From contig NC_061816.1 in the NCBI RefSeq assembly GCF_021462225.1, forward strand, positions 15,029,390-15,093,389: a stretch of 64,000 bases of DNA, read 5' to 3'. Below are positions 35,441 to 49,578 of this stretch, piece after piece (the stretch's first letter is position 1; the number at the start of each line of letters is the position of its first letter). The notes beneath the pieces were generated by a model that worked only from the letters and a program-made list of their open reading frames with translations, searched no databases and had not been told where the DNA came from. The translations under genes were made by a program, and so were the position numbers. This DNA comes from Girardinichthys multiradiatus (lineage: Eukaryota; Chordata; Actinopteri; Cyprinodontiformes; Goodeidae).

Positions 35441-38400
35441 TATGGTAAGGATGAATTAATTCTTAAGCAACATTTCGCTAGCTAGATTATGCCTTTTTAA
35501 GGGATGGCCTATTGTCTTATTTAAAAAGATAAAAGTGTCACTTTCAGATGTCCATAATGTCTGTACTGTGTGTCTGTGGATAGCAAGAAGTCTGACGAGG
35601 GAATTCTGGTATCAATAAAAGCTGAGGTCCAAGAGAAGAACTCTGCCTTTGGAAAAAGTAAATAATTTCAGCTTATTTCTTACAACAAACCGCCTTGGGT
35701 TCTATTTGACTCTCACTCAGAGATAATCTAAACTTAATTTATCCTCAGATGGATTCTTATAGCAATGAACAGATGGTCCCAGTGCCTTATATATAACACG
35801 GTCTCCACATCCAGCTACCACAGTGCTGTGACTTAAAAATATTGAGGAGAGGCCATAAAATGATACACCTTTTGAACTGTTTCAATAGGGATTTGTATTG
35901 GTAGGTTTTTGCCTTTCTGTTTGCTGTTTATGCACTTGTTACCCTCGTGCCAGTCCTCTATCATGCTGCATCTCACATACAACTGGCGGCAGCTATCCCT
36001 GAAGGTCTGCTCATGTTGCTTTTATTTGCTGAAACAGAATCAGTGGCTGTCTCAGCTCACCAGACCACTAACCACAGTGGCTGTCAGACAAGCTATTTCG
36101 TGTCATTTCTGGGTAGTCTTCTGAAATGAGAACATGTACCAGTTGAGCCTGGGGAAGATTAAGAGGCGATTAAAGCAAGTAATCACACAATTAGAAAAAT
36201 ATCTGTGGCTCATAAATATGACACCTCAGAAGCAGCTCAACAGAAAGGTTAAGAGAGGCTGGGAATATAGCATCAAACATTAAAATTTGGCTCTACTCTC
36301 CTTCCCACTGCTGGCGTCTGATTCTCTGAATCACCAAGAGTATCTCCTCTCAGAGCATAGTTATCTTAACCACTGTGTATTTTTTGGAGGGCTTCCCAAA
36401 TACGGAGTGACTCAAAACACAAGATTGCTTGATAGGGAGCACTGGGAAAAAGCCAGATTTTTTTTTATGTAGCTACCATTCAGAAAGAGAGAAAACATCA
36501 GAACCGAGGTGTAGAACTTGCGTTTGTGTGGCTCAGCCGGTGCAAACGGGGGCGCAGATGCTTCTGTGAAGACCCTTTGGTCAGGAAGGTGAACCTAGTG
36601 GGTCTCATTAGACTTGACATCACACAGCACTTATCCTCTTATCAAGCATGGGTGATTGAGTGGATGTCATATGAAAAGCTTTGTGTCTGTGAGGGTAAAC
36701 AAAAGTTTCATTTCCATGAGAGCTAACAATTTAGAACCCCCAGTTTTGATGCCTGAAAAATGTAATGTTTTATGCTGGTCACACAGTCATGGTACAAAAG
36801 TACATCCTTTTTAAGTTCCAGAATTTTTGCAGAGCTCTCCTAAGTCATGTTGTGGTCTGGACTTTGACTGGACAATTGCAACTTTGATTATTTTCTTTTT
36901 CAAGTATTATGTAGATGTACTACTGTGTTTAAGACCAGTGCCCTGTAGCTTGATCCCTGCTACATGAAACACTGTTGCAATTAACCCACATTTCCCCCAC
37001 TCTTTTTTCCCCCACTCTTTTTCCACCACTCTTTTTTTTCCATCCTCCACCTCATCTCTCCTTTAATTTTATCATCTTGAACATTAAGATCTATAAAGCA
37101 GAGCTTGTATGCATTCCATCTGAAATTTACCTACCAAACCTTTTAACCAGTCCTAAGCAACTGCGATTATGCATATACAAAAACTTCAAGGATGATTCTA
37201 GACAGTATTGTGCACCTGAACAATAAAGATGTGATCCACGTAACTGACAATGCAAATTTTATAAATCATTGGGAATCTCTTCAATTTTTACTCCACTGGT
37301 GTACCATTTACACTAAAAGTTTTTTATTACTGATTGCTATATAAATATTATGTATTAACACATTTCTTCAATTTCTTTATTAATGCCCTTATTAACTTCA
37401 ATACTTATCAAATATAAGACATATTAATGACATCTCAGAATTATTAACGTCTTTGATGCCAGTTTTGGTGATTAAGTACTCTATTTAAAAAAGGAGGTGT
37501 ATTCCAAGATGATTGATGAGTGAATAGCATAAAAAATGCCAATGTGTATGTACTTCTTACATTAAAGGCCATAATATGGTCAATTTGTCCTACGTTATGC
37601 AAAAAAAAAAAAAAAATAATGTACACACATGATGCACAATGCACAAATCGAGTACACGATTTTAGTTTTGTCAATAAATACTTTCTTTCCTTTAGCATGA
37701 AGAGAATATTTTTATTGTAGCCCACATCTCTGTTTACCTGTTGATGTCTTGGCATAGTGTTAACATGTACTCATATTTTAAAGACCAACAAACTGCCAAA
37801 CTCCCTGTGCTGATATTGTGTTATTCAAAAGTATTTTATTAGCACCAACCTCCTGCTAATTTTCCTGATATATCCACAGTTTTTTTTTTTTTTTTTTCCT
37901 TTTTCTTTACTCACAACTTTCTGGTTTTGTTTTTGTTGAAGGGTAGCAAATAATGACTGCAGACTGTTGTGTTTTTTGAACACTCGAGGTTTATAGACCA
38001 GATCGTTGTTTAATTATCTTTCCAATTTTCTGAATAAATTAAATGAGAGTGAACCTTTTTTTGTTGTGACTGCAAACATTGTATTTGCATATTTGAAAGA
38101 CACTTTAATCAGTCCAAACTAACACTGTTCCACCCCGCTTTTGTTGCTGTTTGCAATCACTGGTTTCATCTTGTGTAATACATGTTTTCCCTTTTAACCA
38201 CAACAGATTTATGTGCAGCAGAGCCGCAACCCAAACCCCTCTAGCTCTGGGCTGCCACCGCTTCGCTAACTTGAATTCCAGCGCTGCGAACACAAAGCAA
38301 GATAAAACCTCTTAATCTGCTCATCGACTGCTGTCACTACCGCTCAAAATGTGCAGGCGTGTGTGTGTGTGTCTGTGTGTGTGGCTGAAGCGACTGCTCT

Positions 38401-40049
38401 ACTGGTCTTTGTACAAAAGCGGGCTCGAATGCCCAGGGCATCTGTTGACCCAGCTGGCATTTGCTGAGCGGTTGTACTCCGCCAGGTTTAAGGACAAAAT
38501 TTATCCAGCATCCATTTGTATTTCCTACTCATGTGTATATAACAGAGACGGATGTATTGTAGCTGTTTTTTGTGTGGGTGTGTGTTTCTACACTGTGGGG
38601 TGAGGTCAAGTGTAACATTTCCATTTTTTCTCTTAATTTGAGTGAGGAACATTTAAAACACATCTGAATAATGCTGAAAGTTATTTAGCAGCTAAAAGCT
38701 CTTGGCAACTGCAAATTGCCAGGAAACAAATGCCAGCATAGCAAACTGTGTATAAATTGCCAGGAACATTTTTTGAAATGACTGCTTAGTCTCAATCCAC
38801 CTGGTTTTTGTGTAATAAACCCCTATCATCTTATGTCTTGTGCATGAGTGCCATACTAGCTGCCTTTTTAGCCTGTACTGCAAAGAAACAATCCGCTTGC
38901 TGTTTCTGTCATATTTTGTTTTGGAAGAAAAAGTTAAGAATATGTTTTGATTTAAGAATAAAAGTCTCTCAGGCAGTTAAAAAAAAAAGAAAATGAGTTG
39001 TCTTGAAAAGCAGTGGCAGCTTTGACAGTGAAAGTCTTTTTGCATACAGTCAAAGATGCAGAAACACAGCTAGAGCTTCCAATAACATGCAGGAAATGGC
39101 CATGTGCAGCATTTTAAAATCATTTTAAGGTTTTCCACTTTCTACCGAATGTGCATGTTCATTTGATTGATAAATCATACGTGTGTATGTGTTCTAGCAT
39201 TTGTTACTGTGTACACCCATTTTTCCAACGTATACTTAATTGCGAGGACCCACTGCTTCTTATGGGGCAGAGGCTTTCTCTCTGCAGACCTGATAATGTA
39301 TGTAGCTCACTCCACACGAGTTTTATGTTTTATTGTTTATCACAAGGTAACGCTATTTCTTTATGTACTGTAAGTCTATTTTTTGAGATTTTTTCCAAGA
39401 CAAAATTTAATCAAACCATTTACACAAATATAAACTCTACTTCTGGGAAGCCAGCAAAAAAGGGAAATTATGGGGATTATTGTTTTTCATTAAAGAATCT
39501 TGGACTCTTAGTTGCTTGGAAATGACGTAATAATCTGATGATTATTGAAGGTCTATTACACCTGTTACAGTAAGCACTTAATTTTACACACACAGTACTT
39601 CTGCTTTATGGCGTAGAAGTAATGACACTATAAATAAACTGTGTTGAGGCTCCTCTGAGGTTGCTTGGGAACTTGTAATAATTAGGGTATTTTTGATTAT
39701 GCCTTGATCATGCCTTGGGTCCCCCTTGGAATGGAATAAACTGATAGACTGCATCCTAAAGTCATTGCTATTCTGAATCCTCTTTTATCGATTCACCTAC
39801 TGTCATCATAGAGTGACAAAAGATATGCCACATTTATCCAAATTGATGTTTTTGCTGAGCTAGACCAATAGCAAACAGCATGGTTAGGAAAAGTAAAAAG
39901 GAAAAGCTAACATGTGTGTGACCTTTTATTTTTTTTAATTTTTTTTTTACTTTTTCACCATAAGGCAGTGTTTGTGTGTCAAGGAAGCTTTGTCATGTAA
40001 GGTCAGTCATGGTATTTTCTTCTTTCACTGTTCACACAAAAACATTTCA
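35441..40049. other. Intergenic DNA, no gene recognised
   Basis: Long AT-rich interval. It contains a pyrimidine-rich stretch (36990-37060), poly(A) and poly(T) runs (about 37602-37615 and 37880-37897) and a short (GT)n tract near 38358-38380. Open frames such as 37444-37755 minus and 39151-39525 plus have no recognisable features. Confidence 0.45.
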
Positions 40050-41280
40050 TACACCAAACACCTTCCTCTCCTCAGACCCACTACCTGGACTTAACATCCA
40101 TGAGGAAGAGGTAAATAGGTTATTTCAGCATCAGAAGAACAGGAAAACTCCAGGACCTGATAATGCCCCTCCTCTCATGCCTGACCGCTGGCCCCAACCA
40201 ACAGGCCCCCATCCTTACTTAGATCTTCAACAAGTCTCTGGAACTATGTGAGGTTCCCTCATTCTTCCAATACACCACCATCATCCCGGTCCCCAAAAAA
40301 CGCAACATCATGGGGTTAAATTACAACAGGCCTGTCGCACTGATTTCTGTGGTCATGAAATCCTTTGAGTTACTGGTGTTGAAACATCTGAAGGACATCA
40401 CAGTCTCCCTGCTGAACCGCCTGCAGTGTACTGGGCAAACGGGTTGTGAGATGATGCAGTCAATTTGGGACTACACTTTATCTTGTATCATCTTGACAAC
40501 CTAGGGACATTCACCAGGATTATCTTTGTGTACCCAGATCAGCAGTTGAAACTGGGGAACATATTTTCCTAGGACAGAACCATCAGCACTAATACACCCC
40601 AGGGGTGTGTTCTCTCCCCACTCTTCTTCTCTCTGAACACAAATGACTGCACCTCAGCAGTCCCTTCTGTGAAAGTTCTGAAGTTTGCAGATGATGCCCC
40701 TGTTATTAGTCTGATCCAGGACAATGACGAGTCTACATACAGACAGGAGCCAGATCAGCTGGTCCAGTGGTGCAGTCAGAACCACCTGGATCTGAACCCG
40801 CTTAAGACAGTGGAGATGATTGTGGAACTCTGGGAGAAAACCCCACTCTGCCTTCCCCCACTATCCTCAACAACATTGTGTCTACTGTGGTTTACTTCTG
40901 GATCCTAGGAACCACCATTTCTCAGGAACTGAGCTGGTCTTAACACATAGACATTGCTTGGAAGAAGCTGGATGTCATCCTTTACACTGCCATTATTTAG
41001 TCTGTCCTGTGTTCATCCATCACTGTGAGGTTTGGCTCATCCACAAACAGGACAGGTTTAAAGTACAACAAACATTTAGGTCTGCAGAGAGAATTGTCAG
41101 TTGATGTTGACTTCCCTCCTTCCAGGACAGGTCTAGGGTCAGGAAAAGGACAGCTAAATCTCTGCAGATCATATCCACTGTGAGTCATATCATGTGATAC
41201 AAGTCCCACCTACTATTACACATACAGGTGTTGCCCATCGGCTCTGACGCTGATTCTGACACTACGGGTGTGTATCCAAT
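40050..41280 (+). pseudogene. 5'-truncated LINE with broken reverse transcriptase (CR1/L2/Rex1-like)
   Basis: The plus strand encodes, in several frames, consecutive blocks of a fish non-LTR reverse transcriptase: KNRKTPGPDN near 40135-40165; TTIIPVPKKRNI then NRPVALISVVMKSFELLVL near 40270-40385; TPQGCVLSPLF-type sequence near 40595-40625; the catalytic FADD box in LKFADDAPVISLIQ near 40680-40715; LDLNPLKTVEM near 40790-40820; and the thumb-region LGTTIS motif near 40905. Frameshifts and at least one stop (about 40502) separate them. The N-terminal endonuclease is absent. The DNA is more GC-rich than its surroundings. Assignment to non-LTR retrotransposon is firm; the exact clade is not. Confidence 0.85.
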
Positions 41281-42889
41281 GAAATTCCTGTCATAACAAC
41301 ATACAGCATATGCAGCCAAAATTGCAACCAACTTAAAAAAACACAATAAAAAACAAAGTATATTTCTGCATCCCTGCTGCGTAATTGTGCATATTACCAG
41401 GTGAATTTCATTCAGAGCTGGTCAGCAGCAAAGGACAGCAACTTTTCAGAAGAGGACCCATTCAGAACGGACCAGAAGGCGGAAGAAGAAGAAAAAATTT
41501 TGTCCCTGACCAGTAATTGAAAACTTTTAAGTACAGGTACAATTTGTTTATAATTTTTAGCTGGGGAACACTGTAAATACGAAAATAAATATGTCGTCGA
41601 GAGGAGTTTAGTGTTTACTTTTGTGTGTACATGGTGTTGAGGGATGGAGAGGTGCTTTGCTTACTTGTGCAAAGTGGTACAAAACCTGTTTTGTTTTGTT
41701 TTTTACCACTTTTGTTCCCTTATGTTTGCTGTATGACTGTATGTTGAAGGAATTAGCAATTACAGCCTTTGAAGTTTCTAGATTAATTTTTGGCCATTTT
41801 GGATGCCCCTGGAACATGTAAATATACCCACAGAAAAACCCCTCCAGAATAGTTATTTTTTATCATTAAATTTGAACTTTCAATAGGTAAGATTTGTATC
41901 TATAGCCCCATTTGATTTCTGAGCCCATATCTTTAGCCCACCATGTACAATCACATAAAAATAAACCAAACAAAATCCAAATGAGGGAACTAATTTTAAA
42001 TGTTTATGTGTTCCAACTTGAATAACTACAAAATAGTCTTGGTTACAAAAAGTTTGACTGCTCAGGTTAAATATTCATAGTGTTACCTTTACAACGAGAA
42101 CAAGCTTCTGCATGTGCTCCAAAGGGTTAAAGAACCACATCTAATTGAATTTGGTTGTGAGTTTTATAATCGCTTTTAGGTATTTTGGGTGGAATGTTAT
42201 GTGGTATGTGTGCTCAACAGAAGCAAAGTTTATTGAAACCAATTGAAAATCCTTTCATCTTTTCATCGTTGAAACCTGATATTGTGCAATCCAAAGTGAC
42301 TGCTTCCTCTTGGAGGACGTTAACTGAGCTGAAGAAGCAATTTGGACACAAAACATGAGGTACACAGTGTCTTGATTTTAAAATGTTGCATTTATATATC
42401 TGGTAGGGATTAATTAGGCTTGCCATGATTATCATGTCCAAAAGCTTTCTTGTTAAACCTCTTCATTATGCTCCTTTTGGAAAACAAATGACTCATTTAA
42501 ATAAAAGCAACGTATCCTTGAAATGATGCTGCTTTGATAGCAAAAGAACCAATAAGTTTGTCACTTAAATTGTGCCACTTTGCTCTTCAAAAACTTTGAA
42601 GAAGTTTAGGTGGGTAATTAGGAGCAATTGTGTAAGAATTACTTGAAGTACCAAAATAATAATCACAGATACTGAGCCAGAGCTCTACAACAATTTCTAA
42701 AGAGCAATTGTTTTAGTTTTTTTTTTTTTTAAGTATTACTGAGGAGACCCTTAACCATTGAATATCCTTCCATCCATCTTTTTTTTATCTTTTTTTTATC
42801 TGATTAATCCTGTGTAGGATTTTATCACCATTGTGCACAACGTAGACATTGTTAAGAGAACAGAAGTGAATAAAAATTTTATTTTTTAC
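41281..42889. other. Intergenic DNA, nothing recognised
   Basis: AT-rich, with poly(T) near 42716-42731. The first few hundred bases may include the 3' tail of the LINE at 40050-41280, but I see no clear end. Confidence 0.4.
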
Positions 42890-43915
42890 TAATAAACATC
42901 TGAAAAGTGTGCTATGCATTTGTATTATTCTGACACCCTTGAATAAATTGAAGTACAACCAGCTGCATCTACAACTACAAAGTCGACATGTGTGTAAATT
43001 TTTTCTCATAATCCCAATTCTGTGAAGGACTTAGAGGTTTGTTAGAGAACATTAGTGAACAAACAGCCTATTGAAGACCAAGGAACACAGCAGACAGGTC
43101 AGGGATAAACTTGCAGAGAAGTTTAAAGCAGGGTTAGATTATAAAATCAAGTACAAAATCAGGACAAATATTAGTTGTGCAGTCCACAAACCTGGCCTTT
43201 GTGAAAGAGCAGACAAAGGTAAGCCATTTTGAAAGAAATCCATAAGAAGTCCAAGTTAAAACTTGTCACAAGTCATGCAAAGGATACATCAAACATATGG
43301 ATCAATGTACTCTGGTAACATCAGACAAAACATTTAATAATTTTGGAGTACATGCAAAATGGTATGTGTGCTAGAAAACTGATAGCGTTCATCACCCTGA
43401 ACAGACAATCCAAATGGAGAAATGTGGTGGTGGCAACATCATACTGTGGGGATGCTAATTTTCACAGCTAAATTAAAGGGAAATACTGGAAGAAAACCTT
43501 TTAGATGCTGCAAAAGACTGGACAAGAGATTCACCTTCTAACAGGACAATGACCTTTAACATAAAGCCAGAGCTACAAAGGAATTGTTTAGATAAAAGCA
43601 TGTTCATGTGTTATAGAGTGGCCTAGACCTAAATCTGATTGGGAATATGCTGTTAACAGCAGGTCTTCATCCTATTTATTTAAGCTTAAGTTATTTTGCA
43701 CACAATGTCCAAACATTTCAGTCATCTGATGTAGAGACATATTCCAAAAGACATGCATCTATATTTATAGGGAACAGGAGATTTTACTACCTATTATTTT
43801 CCTTCCACTTCCCCATTATGCTGATAGTTTATTATCCAAATTCAATAACATGCATTGAAGTTTGGGGTTGTAATGTGACAAAATTTTAAAAAGTTGAAGT
43901 TATGTGAACACAATA
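42890..43915 (+). pseudogene. Tc1 transposon relic
   Basis: Pieces in transposon order: 'ggagaaatgtggtggtggca' and 'catcatactgtggggatgc' near 43418-43456 (the block coding the MVWG region); 'ttcaccttctaacaggacaa' near 43530 (the region of the second catalytic aspartate); 'gagtggcctagacctaaatc' near 43616-43636 (the SPDLNPIE region); and 'gaagtttggggttgtaatgt' plus 'gacaaaatttt' near 43858-43890, like a Tc1 right end. The frame is broken throughout. The left half has Tc1-like wording near 43020-43130. About 200 bp of unrelated sequence between 43650 and 43850 may be an insertion. Confidence 0.65.
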
Positions 43916-45414
43916 GTGGACAATATATTGCAAATATATTGTCAGCGTAATATAAGTATGTGCAATATCCTTATCACAAAGGACTGTCTGAAGTGCAACA
44001 ATTGATATGTTAATTATGAACTTGCATTTTCCATGTTAGTGTAATATTTAGCCAGTTGGACAGTCTCAAGGTAGCAGATGCTCACACCAGAAACAAATGA
44101 CATAGGCCAAAATGCTCAAGGTCACAGAGTGTAGGATGCACAGATGACAGAGAGAAGAAAAAAAGGCTTATATCACAACTAATGTCATCATCCTAATATT
44201 GTGACTTGTTTTGCTCTATTAAGGTTCAAAAATTTCCATCTGTTTTTCTCACTTTACATGGCCCAAATCTAGCACAGAAGAAAACTGAAATAATCTGTCA
44301 TATAGATAATGACATAAAATGTCAGCTTCATCAATGCAGACATTTAAAAATTGCTTCAAGAGAACCTTGCTTCTTCATTGATGTTATGTAGTATTAAGTG
44401 AGGCCATTCACCCAAATAATATTCTGTTTTAGTGGTATATTTTTTAAATAACCAAGAAGGCCAAAAACATGTCTCAAAATTCTTGATGGAATTAATCTAA
44501 ATTGTCTTTTTGTTTTACATTTTCCTGTTTCAGGTCTTTACCCCCTGGGGAACTATTCTTGTCCTAGCTGTTTTTGCTACACTCTTATCTTTGACTTGCA
44601 GCAGTTACTGATGGAAGTGCATTAATCTTCAAGACAGTTGAGTGCTCTATTGTCTCCAGCTATTCAAGACAAATTTCACCATAATGCTTGAGATAATCAG
44701 TACGTGATAAATCACTTGATTTGTTTGGTTTATTTAAGATGCCATTCCATTAATTATTTGATTGAATCTTCAGTAAAATCTGTGAAATTATTTGCTGGTG
44801 TGGTATAATAAAAGAAAAGATTTTCAATATGGAGGAGTCTGATATTTTAATATAATCAATCTTTATGAAAAAGGGCTTAAAGCACATTCAACCAATATTG
44901 TAAAAATAAAATGAACAAAAATAACTTATCGCAGCAGAATCATCATACTCATTCAGTCAGTTGGCATAGCATCTATTCTCTCCTGAATGAAAAGGTCACA
45001 TAAACACGACCGAGCTATTTCTCATAAAAGCAGGCGAGGCTTGGCTTTAGGTGAACAGGGTTTCTTCATTTAAAGACAGACATGCATTCGGATTTAGAAA
45101 AGGTCTCGGGAGCGAAGCAGACCTAAGGAGAGAAGCAGGTACAGTCGGAAGAATGGACCTGGGAAGAGATAGCTGACCCATTGAGAGGACAAATGTATGC
45201 ATGGTGGTGATGTTCAAAGGGGTGCAAGACTAGTAGTAAATTAATACATATGTGCCACAATCATAGATTATATATTAAGTCTTGTCTCTCCTAAATATTG
45301 ATTAAGAGCTGGCCTTAATTCAGATGGTCATCTCTTATGGGCGCTGAGTGCTGTAAGGTTTCTAGCTTTCTCTCCATTGTGACAAATTAGTACACAGACC
45401 TACTGCACATACAG

Positions 45415-45415
<1 letters not shown>
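43916..45415. other. Intergenic DNA, nothing recognised
   Basis: AT-rich sequence with no supported gene, repeat boundary or RNA element. Confidence 0.45.

Positions 45416-45471
<56 letters not shown>
45416..45471 (+). repeat. (CA)28 microsatellite
   Basis: 56 bp of uninterrupted CA dinucleotides, long enough to be length-variable between individuals. Confidence 0.98.
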
Positions 45472-45472
<1 letters not shown>

Positions 45473-46934
45473 CCAGTCTACACACAAACCCACCCTAAAT
45501 AAACACACTCACAACTAATACAAATAATCCAAAAGGTTGAGGGGAAAACATAGGTTCCTGCTTCATTAATGTGACCTATCTACTATCATGCAAGATTCTT
45601 CATATGGTGTTTCTGAAATGCTAAGACAGAACATGTGTAAAAAAATAAAAAAAAAGAACTGGCTATTGCTTATAATGCTATAAAACTACATGAAATACAG
45701 ACCACAATTGTGGAAGACCATGACATATTGGAGAATGTGGACAGCATTGGCATAACAATCATTGCTTGGACTTGGGTTTGAATGGAATAGTGAGCAGATA
45801 AAGGAAGTCAGGCAACTGTTCTTCTAGGTATAGTGTATGCTCAATATCCAGTTTTGTGATCTTTATACATTTCGGGTGTATATACAGGTCATAGTAGAGT
45901 TGGGTATAATGAAGGGCATTTACATAATCTGTGTTTGTTTTTATTCTAGAGAGCTACAGAGATGGAGTCCAATGAGAACCCTTATAAATATTTAGATGAG
46001 GCAGGGTTTAGGCTGGCCAAAAGGTGTAGACAAGGAGGAAACATCACTGGAAAAGAGAGACAGTCAAAGAGCCAAAGAGAGGAGTAAGCATTTCAATGTG
46101 GATTTGCAATATCAGTCTCTGGATTGGTCCTTCATAGATGCCAGGTGTGGTCCTATAATACAGAGCACCTACTTATGTGTCTGTATGACCTCTACCAATG
46201 CCTGGTGCTAGAGATGGGAAGGGGACAGGTGGCAGGAAGCATGACAACACATATCCTTTGTGGGACAATATTTGCTTCCAACCACTCTCAAGCCCTAAAC
46301 ACATTGTTTGAAACCCAGTCGAAAAAAGGAAGCTCATCTCCCTCCTTACTCACCTTTTTTTAGTCCCATACAGGAGTGTTTTCCTGCCTGGAGGTGGAAC
46401 GCATATGAGCATCAGTCATATAACCAGGTGTCCGTCCTTGACCCTACGAATGCAGGCTATAAGGACCTCACAGCTGAAGACTGCCAGGATTGAATTCAAT
46501 GCTCCAAGTAGTTTTAACACCTATGCGTGGTTGTATTTCATTATTTATATATTTTTATTTATTTTACTTTAGATGACTTCAGGTATAAAGTTAATGAAAA
46601 CATGTGGTCAAACCAGAAGTTCACAGTTTAGAGAACAGCATTTTTTGTACTTCTGGGCCTCTTTTGCTACTATTTCTGTGTATATTTGAAATGCGCCATC
46701 ACATATCATGGGTACTTTGCTCAGTATCAGAAATCTTTTTCTGCTGTACCTCCAACTGTGTACAATGAAGAAAAAGGTCTGATGTGATTTGTTTTTCAAT
46801 GGTTTTGAATCTAAACTTTAGATGCTGAAATTCAACTGTCACACAATAGTGCCATACTTAAAAAAAATCAACTGTACAATTAGTTGATATTGTTTTCTGT
46901 ATTAGTGTGTATGAGGGAATGAGTGCGTGTGTGG
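45472..46934. other. Intergenic DNA, nothing recognised
   Basis: No supported gene or repeat. Open frames near 45996-46493 on the plus strand overlap each other without family features. Confidence 0.4.
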
Positions 46935-47048
46935 TTGTTTGTCCGGTGTGTGTCTGTGTTGCCCTGCGATGGACGCCCACCCATAGACTGCTGGAGATAG
47001 GCACCAGGTTCCCCGCGACCGAGTATTGAAGAACCGGTAGAAATGACT
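46935..47048 (+). repeat. Retroposon 3'-tail fragment
   Basis: The sequence 'tgttgccctgcgatggacg' followed by 'gactgctggagataggcacc' and 'cccgcgacc' is the widespread fish retroposon tail (LINE or SINE 3' end). It finishes with tgactgactg-type short repeats. The copy is old and partial. Confidence 0.6.
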
Positions 47049-47339
47049 GACTGTGTTGTGTATCCAGAAACAAAAACATGCAAAGCATAAAATGCAGTTT
47101 TTTTAAAGCCAGCAGTTGCTAGTATTTTGAAAGTTGGTGCATTCGTACTGACTGTACGCTTCTTGTGATTTGAAAACATGTGCTATTGTTTGACAGAATA
47201 ATTTCCAATTAAATGTATATTATCTGCATCTTGTGTTTTGAAACCCACAGTTAATGTTTAATTTTGTATTGCCTGTCCTGGCTGTCCGTTTCTTTTGAAT
47301 TGTTTTTAAGATTTTGCTTTTAGTTTTCATATGTCTAAA

Positions 47340-47660
47340 TGGTCTGGCACCTCTTAATGAGTTTTTACATCTCAAGACTAGAAGGTTTACGTAGTCTCCG
47401 TCTTTCTGTGAGGTCTGCTGGGGCTTTAAATGATTTAAAATCTCTTTTAAAAACTAATCTTTTTAAACAGTTTTTTCATTCCAGTTCTTGTTTCTTCAAT
47501 GCCTTTAATTGATTATTTTATTGCTTATATTGTCAACCTTGTGTTTTATTGTTTATTGCTTTCATCTTATTTTTTCATCTTCTATGTTATCATTTATTTA
47601 CCTGTACAGCACTTTTTTTGCCTTTTGACTTGTAAAGCGCTTTATAAATAATAATAATGA
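47340..47660 (+). pseudogene. LINE 3' end fragment (CR1/L2-like)
   Basis: The plus strand reads GLRSLRLSVRSAGALNDLKS and then LLKTNLFKQFF near 47388-47475, the ORF2 C-terminal tail pattern of fish LINEs. A 3' UTR follows, ending 'cctgtacagcac', 'tgtaaagcgctttataaata' and an (ATA)n tail, the standard 3' end of such elements. Only the last roughly 45 codons survive. Confidence 0.7.
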
Positions 47661-48489
47661 TAATAAAATTTTAAAAATTAATTTTTACAAAGAAAATTAA
47701 CAATTTGGCCAATTGTAGATTGTAGGTGTTGTGCTGTGATATGAGATTAGTACAAATATAATAACTAGAGGTAAATACTTGTTATTAACTGCAGAAAACA
47801 GTAAAGTTAGTTGTGGTAGTAGTAGGAGTTGCCAGTTTTAGTAGTGGATTGAAGATTGTGTCTGTTGAGATCTTTGTAATGAACAATGCTTTATAACTAC
47901 TACATTAATTCAGAAAAACTCTGAATAGTAACCCTTTAACACAATAATAGCATAAATAATGTTAATTTAGACCAGGCTAAACTTGTATGAAAAAACTCCT
48001 TTATTGAATGTTGCTCATCAACTGTACATTCAATAATTTTTGTTCCCCTTTAAAGGCAAATTTCAGCTTCTTCATTGAACTTCTCAATGACTGTAGAGCA
48101 CTGCATCTGCAATCTTCTGTCTTGGATGTTCACCATTTAAAAAATGTTAAAGTAAACAGAGAAAAATGTGCATGTAGGAATCCAGGCATACAATAAATGT
48201 CACTGAAAATTAAAACTACCATCTATTGCTTACAAAATACAGGTAGCAATTCAAAGAAAAGAAATGTCACACAGCATGCAGAGATAAATCCTTAGGAGTT
48301 TTTCTCTGCAAAACAGAACAGGAGGATCAGTTTCTGACTTGAACAGAAGTGGACCCACCAGATGTACATCAAGGTGTAAGCCTTTGTAACCTGTTTGAAG
48401 TATTTTTCTCCTTACTGACTCAGCAGATTATTGTCAAATGAGCCAACACCTTAGATTATCTCAAACCTTTACTGTGTGACTTTTTGTTA
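47661..48489. other. Intergenic DNA, nothing recognised
   Basis: AT-rich. No gene or repeat boundary could be supported. Confidence 0.4.
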
Positions 48490-48923
48490 GAACAATAGAT
48501 ATGTGCAAAAAGACAAAACAAAGGTATGGTGTGATCTAGACAAAGTACAGATGTAAATCCAGTTACGATGGTGTGGCATAACCTTCCAACGGTCATTCAT
48601 GCTTGAAACTCCCAATGTGGTTGGATAAACTATTATGCAAAGAAGAGTGGGCCAAAACTAAACACCACTCATTGCTAGTTATACTAAACGCTTTTGGGCA
48701 GTTTTGCCACCACCCATTATACAAAATTCCAATGTGTTATAACGTTTGAGGTGCAATTACTTTTTTATATAGGGGCATGTTGTTTTTTTTCTCTCTTATT
48801 AGATGAAATCTTCATCTGAAAACTACATTTTGTATACACTATTTTTTGGATGATTTTCAATTTTTAGGTTTGACAAAAAAGAAAATAAATCAGTAAGGGA
48901 GTAGATATATTTTCACAACACTG
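48490..48923 (+). pseudogene. Tc1 transposon relic, 3' part
   Basis: Near 48555-48700 the plus strand retains the wording of a Tc1 transposase C-terminus: 'gatggtgtggcataacctt', 'ggtcattcatgcttgaaact', 'tgcaaagaagagtgggccaa' and 'cactcattgctagttatac', with multiple stops. The segment 'ggtgcaattacttttttata' near 48751-48771 and 'atattttcacaacactg' ending at 48923 look like the right inverted repeat. The 5' part is not identifiable. Confidence 0.65.
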
Positions 48924-49573
48924 TTTGTTCATATCAGCCACCTTCAATTGATGAAGTTCTGGTTTTTGCTAGAGAATGAGTTTCTTCCTTGGTCATTTTT
49001 TACAAATTAAGTTTTAATGAGATGAGACATGCAGAGAAATAGCTTTTTGATGGCTATAGATGACTCCACAAAACACCAAGGCTGGTTCTGATTTTTTATA
49101 TATTTCTTACAATGATTTGCAGGTTACCTTGTTTTTATAATATATATTCAATTTTAGCTTTTGTGTCAATCTTACTTTTGCCTTGAATTTGTACTGTCTT
49201 GGTGTCTGAAGCTTGAATGACCACAGCAGGAGCAAAGTGCCACTACCCTCCCAAAAGTATGTGTTTCTTTAAAAATAAAGAAAGCATTTGCTCTTGTCAT
49301 TGGTTGGCTTCTATCTTCCCTGAGGTTCTTACCTTCAGAGAAGGAGGAGGAGGAAAGCAGGTCGGTTCACCACAAGGTCTGTTGTTGCCAAAGGCTGATT
49401 ATATCACTTGTATAAATAGAAATTGCATATGTGATGAAGGTGCTTTGATGTGTATAGACTCTCCAGTCTACAAGGCAACACTATTGAGACTTAGAATCAC
49501 TTTAATACAACTTGTCCTATTATGACTGTGCAACAATCATACATGTACATGCAAGAATTGTTGCACAAAACCA
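48924..49573. other. Intergenic DNA left of the Gypsy insertion
   Basis: No supported feature. The open frame 49217-49525 has no recognisable domain. Confidence 0.4.
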
Positions 49574-49578
49574 CAGCA

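Noticed and set aside
39151..39525. 124-codon open frame
   Set aside because: No signal, domain or family pattern; a length like this is expected by chance in 64 kb of AT-rich DNA.
45416..45471. Considered as a regulatory Z-DNA element
   Set aside because: A plain (CA)n microsatellite; nothing nearby indicates a promoter.
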